Assembly: GCF_005887095.1 (NCBI RefSeq)
Contig: NZ_PNCI01000058.1
Span: 1 to 64,000, forward strand
Length of the DNA: 64,000 nt
Source: Pseudoalteromonas rubra
GTDB lineage: Bacteria; Pseudomonadota; Gammaproteobacteria; Enterobacterales; Alteromonadaceae
Reading direction: 5' to 3'
The notes under the pieces were generated by a model that worked only from the letters and a program-made list of their open reading frames with translations, had not been told where the DNA came from and ran no database searches. Shown here piece by piece: positions 1 through 8,978 of this stretch (positions within the stretch are counted from its first letter, which is position 1; each line of letters begins with the position of its first letter). The translations under genes were made by a program, and so were the position numbers.

Positions 1-44
1 ATTTGCTCCTTCAAATTGAACAGGTATTAAGTGAAATTGGTATA
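1..44. repeat. Right end of a dispersed hairpin/MITE-like element
   Basis: These 44 bases match 12245-12288 with one difference (T for C at base 25). They end in the same AAATTGGTAT terminus, so this is the right end of a second copy of the element at 12127-12288, cut by the window edge. In both places the element abuts the 3' end of a minus-strand gene. Confidence 0.75.
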
Positions 45-50
45 ATATCG

Positions 51-1160
51 TCAGAATGACTCATGTAGTACTACCAGCGCACTGAGCTTACTGGCACCAA
101 ACGAGGCCATTCTTTCAAAGTCTTCCCGTGCAATTGGTACCTGCTGACAGTCAATTGCCTGCTGCTCATCTTCCACATCTGGGTCATTGACATACAAGCA
201 AAGTGCATCGATGCCAGTGATTAAAACCCAGTGCGGTGCTTTCTTGCCGTTTAACCGGTAAGTGCTTATCAAGGCCAAGATCGAACTTCCCTGAGACAGC
301 CACAGCTCCACCTGTTCAAGTTGAAGGCTCGCGCAATGAACGGGAATATCCCGATATTCACACTCTTGTTTAAACTGCTCGTGTACCAGCGTCATTACCT
401 GTTTTTTCTGCTCGCTGCGCACTCCATCAATAAACAAAGGCTGCGCCGTATTAACCACCACTTCGGTGGCAAAGCCACGCCTTTCAGCAGCCAGTGCCAA
501 GCCAAACGGATGGCAACCACCATGCCCTGAGGTCATAAAAATGGTTGTGGCTTCTCGCCAAATCTCCAGTTCAAGACTCTGATCTCCCATGCAACTTGCG
601 TCTATGCTGGCCATCGCCATCATCAAAGACGCAGGCCCGCAGGTAAACTCCGTGGTTTGTTGATACCAGGGTGCCACCTGCAAAGTTGCCTGTTCAGCGC
701 GCTTGCGAATACACTTTTGCATTCTCAGCGCATCATCGTGATCTTCGTAATAATTATGATATTCACCAAACACCCGATATCCCAGCTTCTTGTACAGAGC
801 AATGGCTGCGGTGTTACGCTTAGCGACTTCCAGTCGCATGTAAAACCAGCCAAACTGAGCTGCCTGAGATTCCAGTTCAGTCATCAACTGACTGGCAATA
901 CCTTTACCCTGTTGCTGTTGCGATACAGCCAGTGAATATAGACGAGCAAGTCGTGTTCCCTGATGCAACCACAGCAGTCCATACCCCACCAGCTCACCTG
1001 CCAGTCGGGCAGTCAGCAACAGGCTGTGCTCGAACCCGATATGATGCTTAAACTGACGACGACTGAGCCTGTCACTGCTAAAGCAACGCGCTTCCAGCTC
1101 AACCAGCTCGGCCAAGTCCTCTGGCTGGGCTTTTTCTACCACCATAGCGGCCTGCAACAT
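51..1160 (-). CDS. GNAT acetyltransferase / C39-like cysteine peptidase fusion
   Basis: A 369-residue two-domain protein. Residues 1-150 are a GNAT N-acetyltransferase resembling RimI, with the acetyl-CoA loop QQQQGKG at 81-87 and the usual ALYKKLGY near 121-128. Residues about 160-369 are a papain-like C39 peptidase domain (PF11814 type), with candidate catalytic Cys174 (EFTCGPAS), His310 (APHWVLITG) and Asp327 (NDPD). The start overlaps the stop of the upstream ATP-grasp gene by one base (TAATG), and a GAGGGG ribosome site precedes it, so the two are translationally coupled. There is no signal peptide, so it should be cytoplasmic. Substrate and physiological role are unknown; the pairing with a RimK-like ligase suggests modification and trimming of a peptide or protein tail. 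Confidence 0.85.
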   Translation of the reverse strand: MLQAAMVVEKAQPEDLAELVELEARCFSSDRLSRRQFKHHIGFEHSLLLTARLAGELVGYGLLWLHQGTRLARLYSLAVSQQQQGKGIASQLMTELESQAAQFGWFYMRLEVAKRNTAAIALYKKLGYRVFGEYHNYYEDHDDALRMQKCIRKRAEQATLQVAPWYQQTTEFTCGPASLMMAMASIDASCMGDQSLELEIWREATTIFMTSGHGGCHPFGLALAAERRGFATEVVVNTAQPLFIDGVRSEQKKQVMTLVHEQFKQECEYRDIPVHCASLQLEQVELWLSQGSSILALISTYRLNGKKAPHWVLITGIDALCLYVNDPDVEDEQQAIDCQQVPIAREDFERMASFGASKLSALVVLHESF

Positions 1161-2608
1161 TACTTTTTACCCCTCGCTTCAAGACGACGTAAAAACTCAG
1201 ACATGATCTGCATGTAAAGCTCATCGCCCAGATACTTATCTTCCACACCCTGATCAATGCTGGGGTTATCGTTCACTTCCAGCACATAAGCCTTGCCTTC
1301 ATGCTCTTTGATGTCGATGCCATACAGGCCATTGCCCACCACAGCAGCCGCTTTCAGCGCCGCGCCCAATACCGCCTTAGGCACTTCAAAGGTGGGCAAA
1401 GTATCAAATCCACCCGAGAAGTTACGCTTTGAGCTGTGGTTGTAGATCTGCCAATGATTACGTGCCATATGATACCGGCACGCATAGATGGCACGTCCAT
1501 TCAGTACCCCTATACGCCAGTCATAGTCGGTATACAGATAGGCCTGAGCCAGCACAATGGCCGACTCGCCCAGTAAGAGATTCAACCGAAATTGTAGCTC
1601 CTCTTTGGTTTTTACCTTGTATACGCCCTTAGAAAAGGCACTTTCCGGCATTTTAAGCACCATAGGTAATGACAACTGTGCGACCAGCTCTTCTATTACC
1701 GCTTCTGAGCACTGGCTGACAAAACGCGTCTCCAGAGACGGCACTTTTTTATAGTTAAACGCATCGTGCAAAAACACTTTATTGCAGCAGCGTAAAATAG
1801 AGCTTGGGTCATCAATCACCACCAAGTCTTTTTGCTCAGCTTCCTGAGCAAGGCGATAAGTATGATGGTCAATGGCTGTGGTCTCGCGGATAAACAACCC
1901 ATCGAACTGACTTAAGTTATATAACTCAGCCGCCTCGACCAGGTGCACTTTGATACCCAGTTTAGCCCCAGCCTTAACAAAACGACTGACTGCATTTTTG
2001 TTACTCGGTGGTAGCTGCTCCTGATGGTCGATCAGCATAGCCAGATCCCAGCGGTGTTTTTTACTACTTTTTCGTTTCTTCCACTGCATTGCGTGGACCC
2101 GGCTTAGCACCTGAGCGCAAAATGCTAGCTCGTCTGCATCAACAGACGAAAAATCACCACGCAGCACCTGTATCTGTACCCCTGCGCCCAGAGGCTGGAC
2201 ATCCACTCTTAGCAAGGGGGCCTGAAACTGCGCAAACACCTGTGCTGCCAGCTTGGTATAGTCCGCCTGTTGCGTTTCACCCATGCAGACCAACAATGAC
2301 AGAGGCTGTAATACCTCGATGCCCTGTTGAGTGCACCAGGCTTGAGACAAATATATTGTGCAGCCTTCATCTCCCAGCTCATTGATCACTTTGACACTCG
2401 GCAGCGCCTGGTGATTGCGTGCCTCAGCCAGTAAGGAGCAATAATAGCCCTGACTTAAGTACCTGCGACAGTCGCACAGGTTTATCACTCTGAGCTTAGA
2501 TTCGCCGAGTTTAGGATACTCTTGCAGGTAAGTTTCGAAAGTCACCACATTGTCATTCAGTGGCAAGATATCTGCATTTTGATCAACAACAAATAGCGTA
2601 GACAACAT
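1160..2608 (-). CDS. RimK-like ATP-grasp ligase
   Basis: A 482-residue protein. Residues 1-190 resemble the RimK-like ATP-grasp N-terminal (RLAN) domain; the rest is an ATP-grasp ligase. Visible ATP-grasp signatures are the nucleotide-binding Lys in VLKMPESAFSKG and the metal-binding stretch YVLEVNDNPSIDQG near the C terminus. RimK relatives add glutamate or other amino acids to protein or peptide C termini at the cost of ATP. At 482 residues it is much longer than E. coli RimK (about 300), which fits the RLAN-containing subgroup. It is first of a two-gene operon with the GNAT/C39 fusion. The specific acceptor cannot be read from the sequence. Confidence 0.85.
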   Translation of the reverse strand: MLSTLFVVDQNADILPLNDNVVTFETYLQEYPKLGESKLRVINLCDCRRYLSQGYYCSLLAEARNHQALPSVKVINELGDEGCTIYLSQAWCTQQGIEVLQPLSLLVCMGETQQADYTKLAAQVFAQFQAPLLRVDVQPLGAGVQIQVLRGDFSSVDADELAFCAQVLSRVHAMQWKKRKSSKKHRWDLAMLIDHQEQLPPSNKNAVSRFVKAGAKLGIKVHLVEAAELYNLSQFDGLFIRETTAIDHHTYRLAQEAEQKDLVVIDDPSSILRCCNKVFLHDAFNYKKVPSLETRFVSQCSEAVIEELVAQLSLPMVLKMPESAFSKGVYKVKTKEELQFRLNLLLGESAIVLAQAYLYTDYDWRIGVLNGRAIYACRYHMARNHWQIYNHSSKRNFSGGFDTLPTFEVPKAVLGAALKAAAVVGNGLYGIDIKEHEGKAYVLEVNDNPSIDQGVEDKYLGDELYMQIMSEFLRRLEARGKK

Positions 2609-2876
2609 TTTAGTCCTTAGTGTGGCCGAGCTTATATGCTTTTAACACAGTGCAACAGGCCACCTGTTTATGATGGTTTTTTTCAACCGGTATAACGCTA
2701 TTTGTATGTAAAAAGCACGCCAGAGACAAACGATCAATTTTGATGCTTAAGATGAGCAATTCTTTTCTCATGTTCGCTGCCAGGGCGCCTTTGTCTTTGT
2801 ATTGCAAACAAAAAGTTGCAATTTAAGGGACAGTGCTGCACACTTGCGCCATTTTTAACGGAATAGAATAAAACGC

Positions 2877-3608
2877 ATGAAAAAAGTAATCTTAATACCC
2901 GTAGCAATGACCGTTCTGGCTGGATGCTATTCCACACCCAAAGCACACAATGATATGGTCAGATTGAACAGCTCAGAGGTCAACGAAGAGGCGCTCAAGC
3001 TTGAGCTTGCTTTCGGCAAGGCAACCACACATGTAATGCCTCATGAAGGTGGCTTAGACGCGGATAGCGAGTCGAAAGGGCTGAGTTCTGCCAAACTGTC
3101 GCTGGGTTTCGGATTTGAGCTTGACGCCATCATTGCCAGCGATGTCAGCTATGGGCTCAAATATCAATTTTATGGTAAACATCGTGAACATGCGCAAAGT
3201 GGTGACTGGAGTCATGCAGTACGGCTTGGTTTTGTCACCAATAAGGACGACGGTACCACCGACACAGAGAATACCTACCGACACTGGAGACTTGATAAGC
3301 AACTGCTGGATGTGTCCTTTATAAGCGGGTACAGAATTACACCACAGCTTTTAGCCTATGGCAGTGTCTTTTATCAATCTGGTGATATGGAAATTATTTA
3401 CTGTGCAAAGCGAGAGGGCTGCAGTACAGATGTGGCCAATAAAGTACTCGACTATGATGGACATAACTACGGCCTGAGCTTAGCCATAGAACATGCCTTC
3501 TCGCCCAATTGGTATGGCACATTAGAGACAATCTACCACCGCTCCAGCTGGTTTGACCGTAACAGCAACGAAATGGGCATCAATGTAAGCCTCGCCTATC
3601 GGTTCTAA
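2877..3608 (+). CDS. Outer-membrane lipoprotein with beta-barrel-like C terminus
   Basis: A 243-residue protein with a lipoprotein signal (lipobox LAGC, Cys17). The mature part has alternating aromatic/polar strands (YGLKYQFYG, LLAYGSVFYQSG, YGLSLAIEHAF, WYGTLETIYHRS). It ends in SLAYRF, a terminal Phe typical of outer-membrane beta barrels. A small barrel anchored by a lipid is therefore plausible, but no family was recognised. It is divergent from the RimK-like gene and followed by a convergent secreted protein gene. Function unknown. Confidence 0.7.
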   Translation: MKKVILIPVAMTVLAGCYSTPKAHNDMVRLNSSEVNEEALKLELAFGKATTHVMPHEGGLDADSESKGLSSAKLSLGFGFELDAIIASDVSYGLKYQFYGKHREHAQSGDWSHAVRLGFVTNKDDGTTDTENTYRHWRLDKQLLDVSFISGYRITPQLLAYGSVFYQSGDMEIIYCAKREGCSTDVANKVLDYDGHNYGLSLAIEHAFSPNWYGTLETIYHRSSWFDRNSNEMGINVSLAYRF

Positions 3609-3649
3609 CCAAACCCTATGTGCTTATATTAAAGTGCATCTAGATACAT

Positions 3650-4291
3650 TCAGCGAGATAAAGTTTTGCTAGCTGGTTTCGCTGAATGACCCCGATTTTT
3701 CAAAACCCCTGCTTGCTTTATCCTAAAAAGCTCATCCACATAGACGCCCTGTCGGCAAATAGCTTTGCCATTAGCGTGTTCAAAAGCAGGCTCCGGAAAC
3801 ACTTCCTTTGCATACGCCTCATTGTACATCACTGTGCTATATTCGATTCTCGGGCTGAATTCTATATTCTCTAATGGCTTAGGTTTCACTGCTTCTTCGT
3901 ATTCAAAGGGGGTACCGCAATAGGCCCAGCCACCCGACTTTGTCTTATAAACATCAAAGAACTGGTACTTTTCGTGGTATATCTTTCCGTCATGCTCTGA
4001 GACAAATAACAGTACATACTTATACCTTGAAAACGCAGGGGTGCCGTAGTGATCGTAGACTTCAAACGAGATTACATCGGAATTAAACTCTCCATGGACC
4101 TGCTCCAGGATTTTGTATTTCGCTTTGAATGCCTCGTCCATTAGGATCACATCGTCGCTCACAGTGGGCTCAAACTGATAAAAGTCCACCTGCTCCCCAA
4201 CAAATGCAAAAATACCACTTTCACTCTTTATACTCGCAGTGGCAAACACATTAAGAGAAATTAGCATTAGGGTGGTAAATAATATTCTCAA
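3650..4291 (-). CDS. Secreted hypothetical protein (TTG start)
   Basis: About 213 residues, family not recognised. The open frame extends upstream to an ATG at 4402. However, the TTG at 4289-4291 has an AGGAG ribosome site eight bases upstream and gives a clean signal peptide (RILFTTLMLISLNVFATA), so that start is preferred. The mature part has many aromatic residues and two Cys (WAYCGTP, AICRQG). A 10-bp inverted repeat (CATTCAGCGA at 3647-3656, TCGCTGAATG at 3679-3688) covers the end of the gene and may form a hairpin in the message. Probably periplasmic; role unknown. Confidence 0.6.
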   Translation of the reverse strand: MRILFTTLMLISLNVFATASIKSESGIFAFVGEQVDFYQFEPTVSDDVILMDEAFKAKYKILEQVHGEFNSDVISFEVYDHYGTPAFSRYKYVLLFVSEHDGKIYHEKYQFFDVYKTKSGGWAYCGTPFEYEEAVKPKPLENIEFSPRIEYSTVMYNEAYAKEVFPEPAFEHANGKAICRQGVYVDELFRIKQAGVLKNRGHSAKPASKTLSR

Positions 4292-4447
4292 CCTATGACT
4301 CCTGATGACCAGTAATCGTTTAATGATAAGAGCACGAGGTTCAGGCCATACCCGAAGTAGTAGCCCCCTCACTCCAAAACACTTAATTATCACAAAGAAC
4401 AATAACCTATCATCAGCTCATCAAAGGCTCAAGCCAATTCAGAGCAC

Positions 4448-4482
4448 AAAAAAGCCGCTTAGGTTTCCCTAAACGGCTTTTT
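4448..4482 (-). terminator. Rho-independent terminator after tkt
   Basis: AAAAAAGCCG and CGGCTTTTT pair, extended by TTAGG/CCTAA around a short loop. Read on the minus strand the stem ends in a T-run, 18 bases past the transketolase stop. The A/T flanks make it potentially bidirectional. Confidence 0.85.
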
Positions 4483-4499
4483 CAATGCAAACTTTGAGC

Positions 4500-6494
4500 T
4501 TAGTTGAACAGGGCAGTCGCCTTGGCAACTACGTTCTCAACGGTGAAGCCGAAGTGTTTAAACAGCTCAGCCGCTGGTGCCGACTCACCAAAGGTGCTCA
4601 TGCCAACTACCGCACCGTTCAGGCCAACATACTTGTACCAGTAGTCTTCGATACCCGCTTCAATCGCCACACGACGTGTTACCGCAGCTGGCAATACAGA
4701 CTCTTTGTACTCAGCAGACTGTGCATCAAATACATCAGTAGATGGCATAGACACTACGCGTACACGTTTGCCGCTGTCACGAAGTTGTGCAGCTGCTTCC
4801 ACAGCCAGTTGAACTTCTGAACCAGTTGCGATCAGGATAAGTTCTGGCTCACCATCACAGCTCAGTACATAACCACCTTGCTTAATGGCTGCTACCTGCT
4901 CATCGCTGCGCGCCTGTTGCTCAAGCCCTTGACGGGTAAATACCAGTGACGTCGGGCCGTCTTTACGCTCGATAGCCTGCTGCCAGGCAACCGCAGATTC
5001 AACCTGGTCACACGGGCGCCAGTTAACCAGATTTGGGGTCATACGCATGCTTGCCAGCTGTTCAACCGGCTGGTGAGTTGGGCCATCTTCACCCAGACCA
5101 ATTGAATCGTGGGTGTAAACAAAGATGCTAGGTTGCTTCATCAAAGCAGCCATACGTACTGCGTTGCGTGCGTATTCCATGAACATCAGGAAGGTTGCGC
5201 CGTAAGGGATAAAGCCTTTGTGCAGAGCAATACCATTCATAATGGCCGACATACCGAATTCACGTACACCGTAGAAAATGTAGTTGCCTGAGGCGTCGTC
5301 TGCCGTTAGGCCTTTGGAGCCATCCCACAGTGTCAGGTTAGAACCTGCGAGATCTGCGGAGCCACCCATAAACTCAGGCAACAGCGGGCCAAATGCATTC
5401 AGTGCATTTTGTGATGCTTTACGGGTTGCAGGGTTGGCCGGATTAGCCTGGAGCTGTGCAATGTACTCAGCACTTTTCTGTGCCCAGTCAGCAGGTAACT
5501 CGCCTTTAGTACGACGCTCAAATTCCGCTGCCAGTTCAGGATAATGCATCTGGTATTCTGTGAACTTAACCAGCCACTCACTCTGAATTTGCTGACCATG
5601 TGCAGAAGCATCCCATTTGCCGTAAACAGACTCAGGAATTTCAAACGCCTCATGCTCCCAGCCAAGGAATTCACGAGCTGCTTTGATTTCGTCATCACCC
5701 AGAGGTGCACCATGGCAATCATGGCTGCCCGACTTGTTTGGTGAGCCGTATCCAATGACTGTTTTACAACAGATAAGCGTTGGCTTGTCTGATTCTGCAC
5801 GTGCAGCCTCGATAGCCGCTGTGATTGCGTCACTATCATGGCCGTCGACACCCGCAATTACGTGCCAACCATATGCTTCAAAACGCTTCGGCGTGTCGTC
5901 GCTGAACCAACCTTCTACTTCACCGTCGATTGAGATGCCATTGTCATCCCAAAATGCGATCAGTTTACCCAGACCCAGCGTACCAGCCAGTGAACAGGCC
6001 TCGTGAGAAATACCTTCCATTAAACAGCCATCGCCAAGGAAAGCATACGTGTAGTGATTTACAATATCGTACTCGTCGCGGTTGAACTGAGCTGCCAGCG
6101 CTTTTTCCGCAATTGCCATACCGACGGCATTAGTGATGCCCTGCCCCAGCGGGCCTGTGGTCGTTTCAATACCAGGCGCGTAGCCATATTCAGGGTGACC
6201 TGGTGTTTTGGAATGCATCTGGCGGAAGTTTTTCAGTTCATCAATAGATAGATCATAGCCAGACAAATGCAACAGAGAATAAATGAGCATGGAGCCATGA
6301 CCATTTGATAATACAAAGCGGTCACGATCAACCCAGTCAGGATTATTTGGGTTGTGCTTTAAATAATCGCGCCACAATACCTCTGCGATATCGGCCATAC
6401 CCATAGGGGCACCCGGGTGACCGGATTTGGCCTTTTGAACTGCGTCCATGGACAGAACGCGTATGGCATTTGCAAGTTCTTTGCGAGATGGCAT
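4500..6494 (-). CDS. tkt: Transketolase
   Basis: A 664-residue protein, the normal length for bacterial transketolase. It transfers two-carbon units between sugar phosphates in the pentose phosphate pathway, using thiamine diphosphate and a divalent metal in the cytoplasm. Visible signatures are KSGHPGAPMGMAD near the N terminus, GPLGQG, the thiamine-diphosphate motif GDGCLMEGISHEA, the FTHDSIGLGEDGPTHQPVE-type loop and a C-terminal domain with ATGSEV. The gene stands alone with its own terminator. It is divergent from metK across a 361-base gap. Confidence 0.97.
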   Translation of the reverse strand: MPSRKELANAIRVLSMDAVQKAKSGHPGAPMGMADIAEVLWRDYLKHNPNNPDWVDRDRFVLSNGHGSMLIYSLLHLSGYDLSIDELKNFRQMHSKTPGHPEYGYAPGIETTTGPLGQGITNAVGMAIAEKALAAQFNRDEYDIVNHYTYAFLGDGCLMEGISHEACSLAGTLGLGKLIAFWDDNGISIDGEVEGWFSDDTPKRFEAYGWHVIAGVDGHDSDAITAAIEAARAESDKPTLICCKTVIGYGSPNKSGSHDCHGAPLGDDEIKAAREFLGWEHEAFEIPESVYGKWDASAHGQQIQSEWLVKFTEYQMHYPELAAEFERRTKGELPADWAQKSAEYIAQLQANPANPATRKASQNALNAFGPLLPEFMGGSADLAGSNLTLWDGSKGLTADDASGNYIFYGVREFGMSAIMNGIALHKGFIPYGATFLMFMEYARNAVRMAALMKQPSIFVYTHDSIGLGEDGPTHQPVEQLASMRMTPNLVNWRPCDQVESAVAWQQAIERKDGPTSLVFTRQGLEQQARSDEQVAAIKQGGYVLSCDGEPELILIATGSEVQLAVEAAAQLRDSGKRVRVVSMPSTDVFDAQSAEYKESVLPAAVTRRVAIEAGIEDYWYKYVGLNGAVVGMSTFGESAPAAELFKHFGFTVENVVAKATALFN

Positions 6495-6855
6495 GAAGTC
6501 TCCTACCTTTTATGTCTTTTGAGTGGCAAATCTGTACCTATAATACCCGTGTAGCGACGTTGTCATGTATGCCGGATGTAAGGCAACTTAAAGTGTGACA
6601 CGTCAAAGCTGCAGGTAACTCGATTAGAAAATTGGTCCCCATTCTTACCTATTAGGGTAACCACTGCAATTAAAAATCAATGAAATATCGGGCTACTCGC
6701 GGACTTTTTTACTGCGTTTTTTGCAAAGGTTTAAAATTAGACGTCTAGGCGTAAAAAAGCTATGCAGCCGAGCGTGTTTTCGATAATATATCGCTCTGAT
6801 TTTTTCGCGCTATTCCTGTAGTTTGTGAAGCGCAATATTTGTGAGCATAAATACA
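6495..6855. other. Divergent tkt/metK control region
   Basis: This gap holds the promoters of tkt (leftward) and metK (rightward). The only clear element seen is the MetJ-type operator at 6739-6754. No small ORF with a convincing ribosome site was seen. Confidence 0.6.
6739..6754. promoter_or_regulatory. MetJ-type operator (two adjacent met boxes)
   Basis: AGACGTCT at 6739-6746 is the exact consensus met box, followed directly by AGGCGTAA, a degraded second box. MetJ dimers bind such tandem 8-mers in the presence of S-adenosylmethionine. The site is about 100 bases upstream of metK, whose product makes that corepressor, so feedback repression is the natural reading. A metJ gene is not in the window. 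Confidence 0.75.
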
Positions 6856-8007
6856 ATGGCAAAACATTTATTTACTTCTGAATCTGTTTCTGAGGGTCAT
6901 CCGGATAAAATCGCCGATCAGATCTCTGATGCGGTACTAGATGCTATCCTTGAGCAAGATCCAAAAGCACGTGTTGCGTGTGAAACTTACGTTAAAACCG
7001 GTATGGTCATGGTCGGTGGTGAAATCACTACCAGCGCCTGGGTTGATATCGAAGAATTAACGCGTAAAACGGTACGTGAAATCGGCTACACCCATTCAGA
7101 TATGGGCTTTGATGCTGACTCGTGTGCAATCCTGAACACCATTGGTAAGCAGTCTCCTGATATCAATCAGGGTGTTGACCGTACTCGCCCAGAAGAACAA
7201 GGTGCGGGTGACCAGGGTCTGATGTTTGGTTACGCTTGTAACGAAACAGACGTTTTAATGCCTGCACCAATTACCTATTCACACCGTCTGGTTCAACGCC
7301 AGGCACAAGTACGTAAAGATGGCACTTTGCCTTGGTTACGCCCTGATGCTAAGTCTCAGGTTACTTTTGCCTATGAGAATGGCAAAGCGGTTGGTATTGA
7401 TGCCGTGGTTTTGTCGACTCAACACTGTGACTCTGTGTCTCAGGATGACCTGGTAGAAGCAGTAATGGAAACCATCATCAAGCCAGTATTGCCAGCAGAG
7501 CTTATCACTGAAGCCACTAAGTTCTTCATCAACCCAACTGGCCGTTTTGTTATCGGTGGCCCTATGGGTGACTGTGGTCTGACTGGTCGTAAAATCATCG
7601 TAGATACCTACGGTGGTATGGCTCGTCACGGTGGTGGCGCGTTCTCTGGTAAAGATCCATCAAAAGTTGACCGTTCAGCCGCGTATGCAGCGCGCTATGT
7701 TGCAAAGAACATTGTTGCAGCAGGTCTTGCTGACAAGTGTGAGATCCAGGTGTCTTATGCCATTGGTGTTGCAGAGCCAACCTCTATCAGTGTGGAAACC
7801 TTCGGCACAGGTAAACTGGAAGAAACTCGCCTGATCGACTTAATCCGTGAACATTTTGATCTGCGCCCGTACGGTCTGATCACTATGCTGGACCTTGAGC
7901 GTCCAATCTACCAGCCTACTGCGGCTTACGGTCACTTCGGTCGTAACGAGTTCCCATGGGAAGCAACAGACAAAGCTGAAGCACTAAAAGCAGCTGCTGG
8001 CTTATAA
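6856..8007 (+). CDS. metK: S-adenosylmethionine synthase
   Basis: 383 residues from the ATG at 6856, the usual family length and N terminus (MAKHLFTSESVSEGHPDK). An in-frame GTG at 6841 would add five residues. It forms S-adenosylmethionine from methionine and ATP with release of phosphate and diphosphate. Visible motifs are GHPDKIADQISDA, the GAGDQG(L)MFGYA signature and the GGGAFSGKDPSKVDRSAAY nonapeptide region carrying the P-loop-like GGGAFSGKD. A MetJ-type operator lies upstream and a strong terminator follows. Confidence 0.97.
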   Translation: MAKHLFTSESVSEGHPDKIADQISDAVLDAILEQDPKARVACETYVKTGMVMVGGEITTSAWVDIEELTRKTVREIGYTHSDMGFDADSCAILNTIGKQSPDINQGVDRTRPEEQGAGDQGLMFGYACNETDVLMPAPITYSHRLVQRQAQVRKDGTLPWLRPDAKSQVTFAYENGKAVGIDAVVLSTQHCDSVSQDDLVEAVMETIIKPVLPAELITEATKFFINPTGRFVIGGPMGDCGLTGRKIIVDTYGGMARHGGGAFSGKDPSKVDRSAAYAARYVAKNIVAAGLADKCEIQVSYAIGVAEPTSISVETFGTGKLEETRLIDLIREHFDLRPYGLITMLDLERPIYQPTAAYGHFGRNEFPWEATDKAEALKAAAGL

Positions 8008-8027
8008 TTGTAAACCTTGATTTACAG

Positions 8028-8052
8028 AAAAGGCGCCTTAAGGCGCCTTTTG
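8028..8052 (+). terminator. Rho-independent terminator after metK
   Basis: AAAAGGCGCC, a TTAA loop and GGCGCCTTTT form a perfect stem ending in a T-run, 21 bases after the metK stop. The symmetric A/T flanks could also serve the convergent HDOD gene. Confidence 0.9.
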
Positions 8053-8070
8053 TTTAAGAAATCAGAATAG

Positions 8071-8922
8071 TTAATTCCCTGAGATCAAAAATTCCTCAAT
8101 ATCTTCTTTAATATCTACATATTCATCGTCATGAATATTTAATATAATCATCACCTTATCTTTAAAAGCATGCCAATCAGCACAGTTACGAAAGTATTTA
8201 CCTTCAAAGACCAGATTTTCAGCCAATTTTAGAATAGCGAAAGCTTGCTGCTCGCTATCGTCGTGCTCTTCATCCAGGTACAGGGGATCATGATGACGCA
8301 ATATGATCTGACACATGGCCTTGGGAATATTCCATGAGCTGGCCAGATAATAACCCACCACAGCATGATTAGTTGGGTATAGCAGCTCTTCATAGCAGGC
8401 TAGCGTATACTCCGGCCGCTGTATGGCACGAGTCATGACTTCCTTATAGTTGTCATAGCGCATAGCCATCGCGGGTATACCGGCATCATGAAACAAGCCA
8501 AGCAGCTGTAAGTTTTCGACCGGCACATTGGCGCGTACCCGCTTACCGATTAGCATGGCTATCTGAGAAATATCAATGGCATTGTCCCAGAATCGCTCTA
8601 ACGAGATACAGCACAGGCTTTGATCGAATGCTTCTTTCAACAAATAGCCCGTCACAATCTGGGTGATACTATTAAGGCCCAAAAACATCACGGCCTGTTT
8701 GATGTCTGACACCGTTCTGGACATGCCGTAGGCAGGAGAGTTAATAACTTTTAACACAGCAGCGGACGTCGCAACATCCTGAGAAATGATGTTCGCAACG
8801 CGATTGAGCTCGGGCTCTTCACTGTTGAGTTCACTCTGAATATGCTCCAGAATTTCAGGCTTTGCTGGCAGGTTAAATCCGGAACGCAACTCCGCCAGTG
8901 TTTTTTCATCGATATTGACCAT
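8071..8922 (-). CDS. HDOD-domain signalling protein
   Basis: A 283-residue protein with the HDOD fold (an HD-superfamily domain lacking a full catalytic HD set). The typical N-terminal stretch LPAKPEILEHIQSEL is followed by IISQDVATSAAVLKVINSPAYGMSR and a conserved LGLFHDAGIPAM segment. HDOD proteins take part in signal transduction, often linked to two-component systems, motility or cyclic di-GMP, without a single known reaction. No other domain is attached. It is convergent with metK. Confidence 0.85.
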   Translation of the reverse strand: MVNIDEKTLAELRSGFNLPAKPEILEHIQSELNSEEPELNRVANIISQDVATSAAVLKVINSPAYGMSRTVSDIKQAVMFLGLNSITQIVTGYLLKEAFDQSLCCISLERFWDNAIDISQIAMLIGKRVRANVPVENLQLLGLFHDAGIPAMAMRYDNYKEVMTRAIQRPEYTLACYEELLYPTNHAVVGYYLASSWNIPKAMCQIILRHHDPLYLDEEHDDSEQQAFAILKLAENLVFEGKYFRNCADWHAFKDKVMIILNIHDDEYVDIKEDIEEFLISGN

Positions 8923-8978
8923 AACAGTAAATACGTCAGACTAGTTTGCTTTTAGTGTAGACGATGAATTCGCGATGA

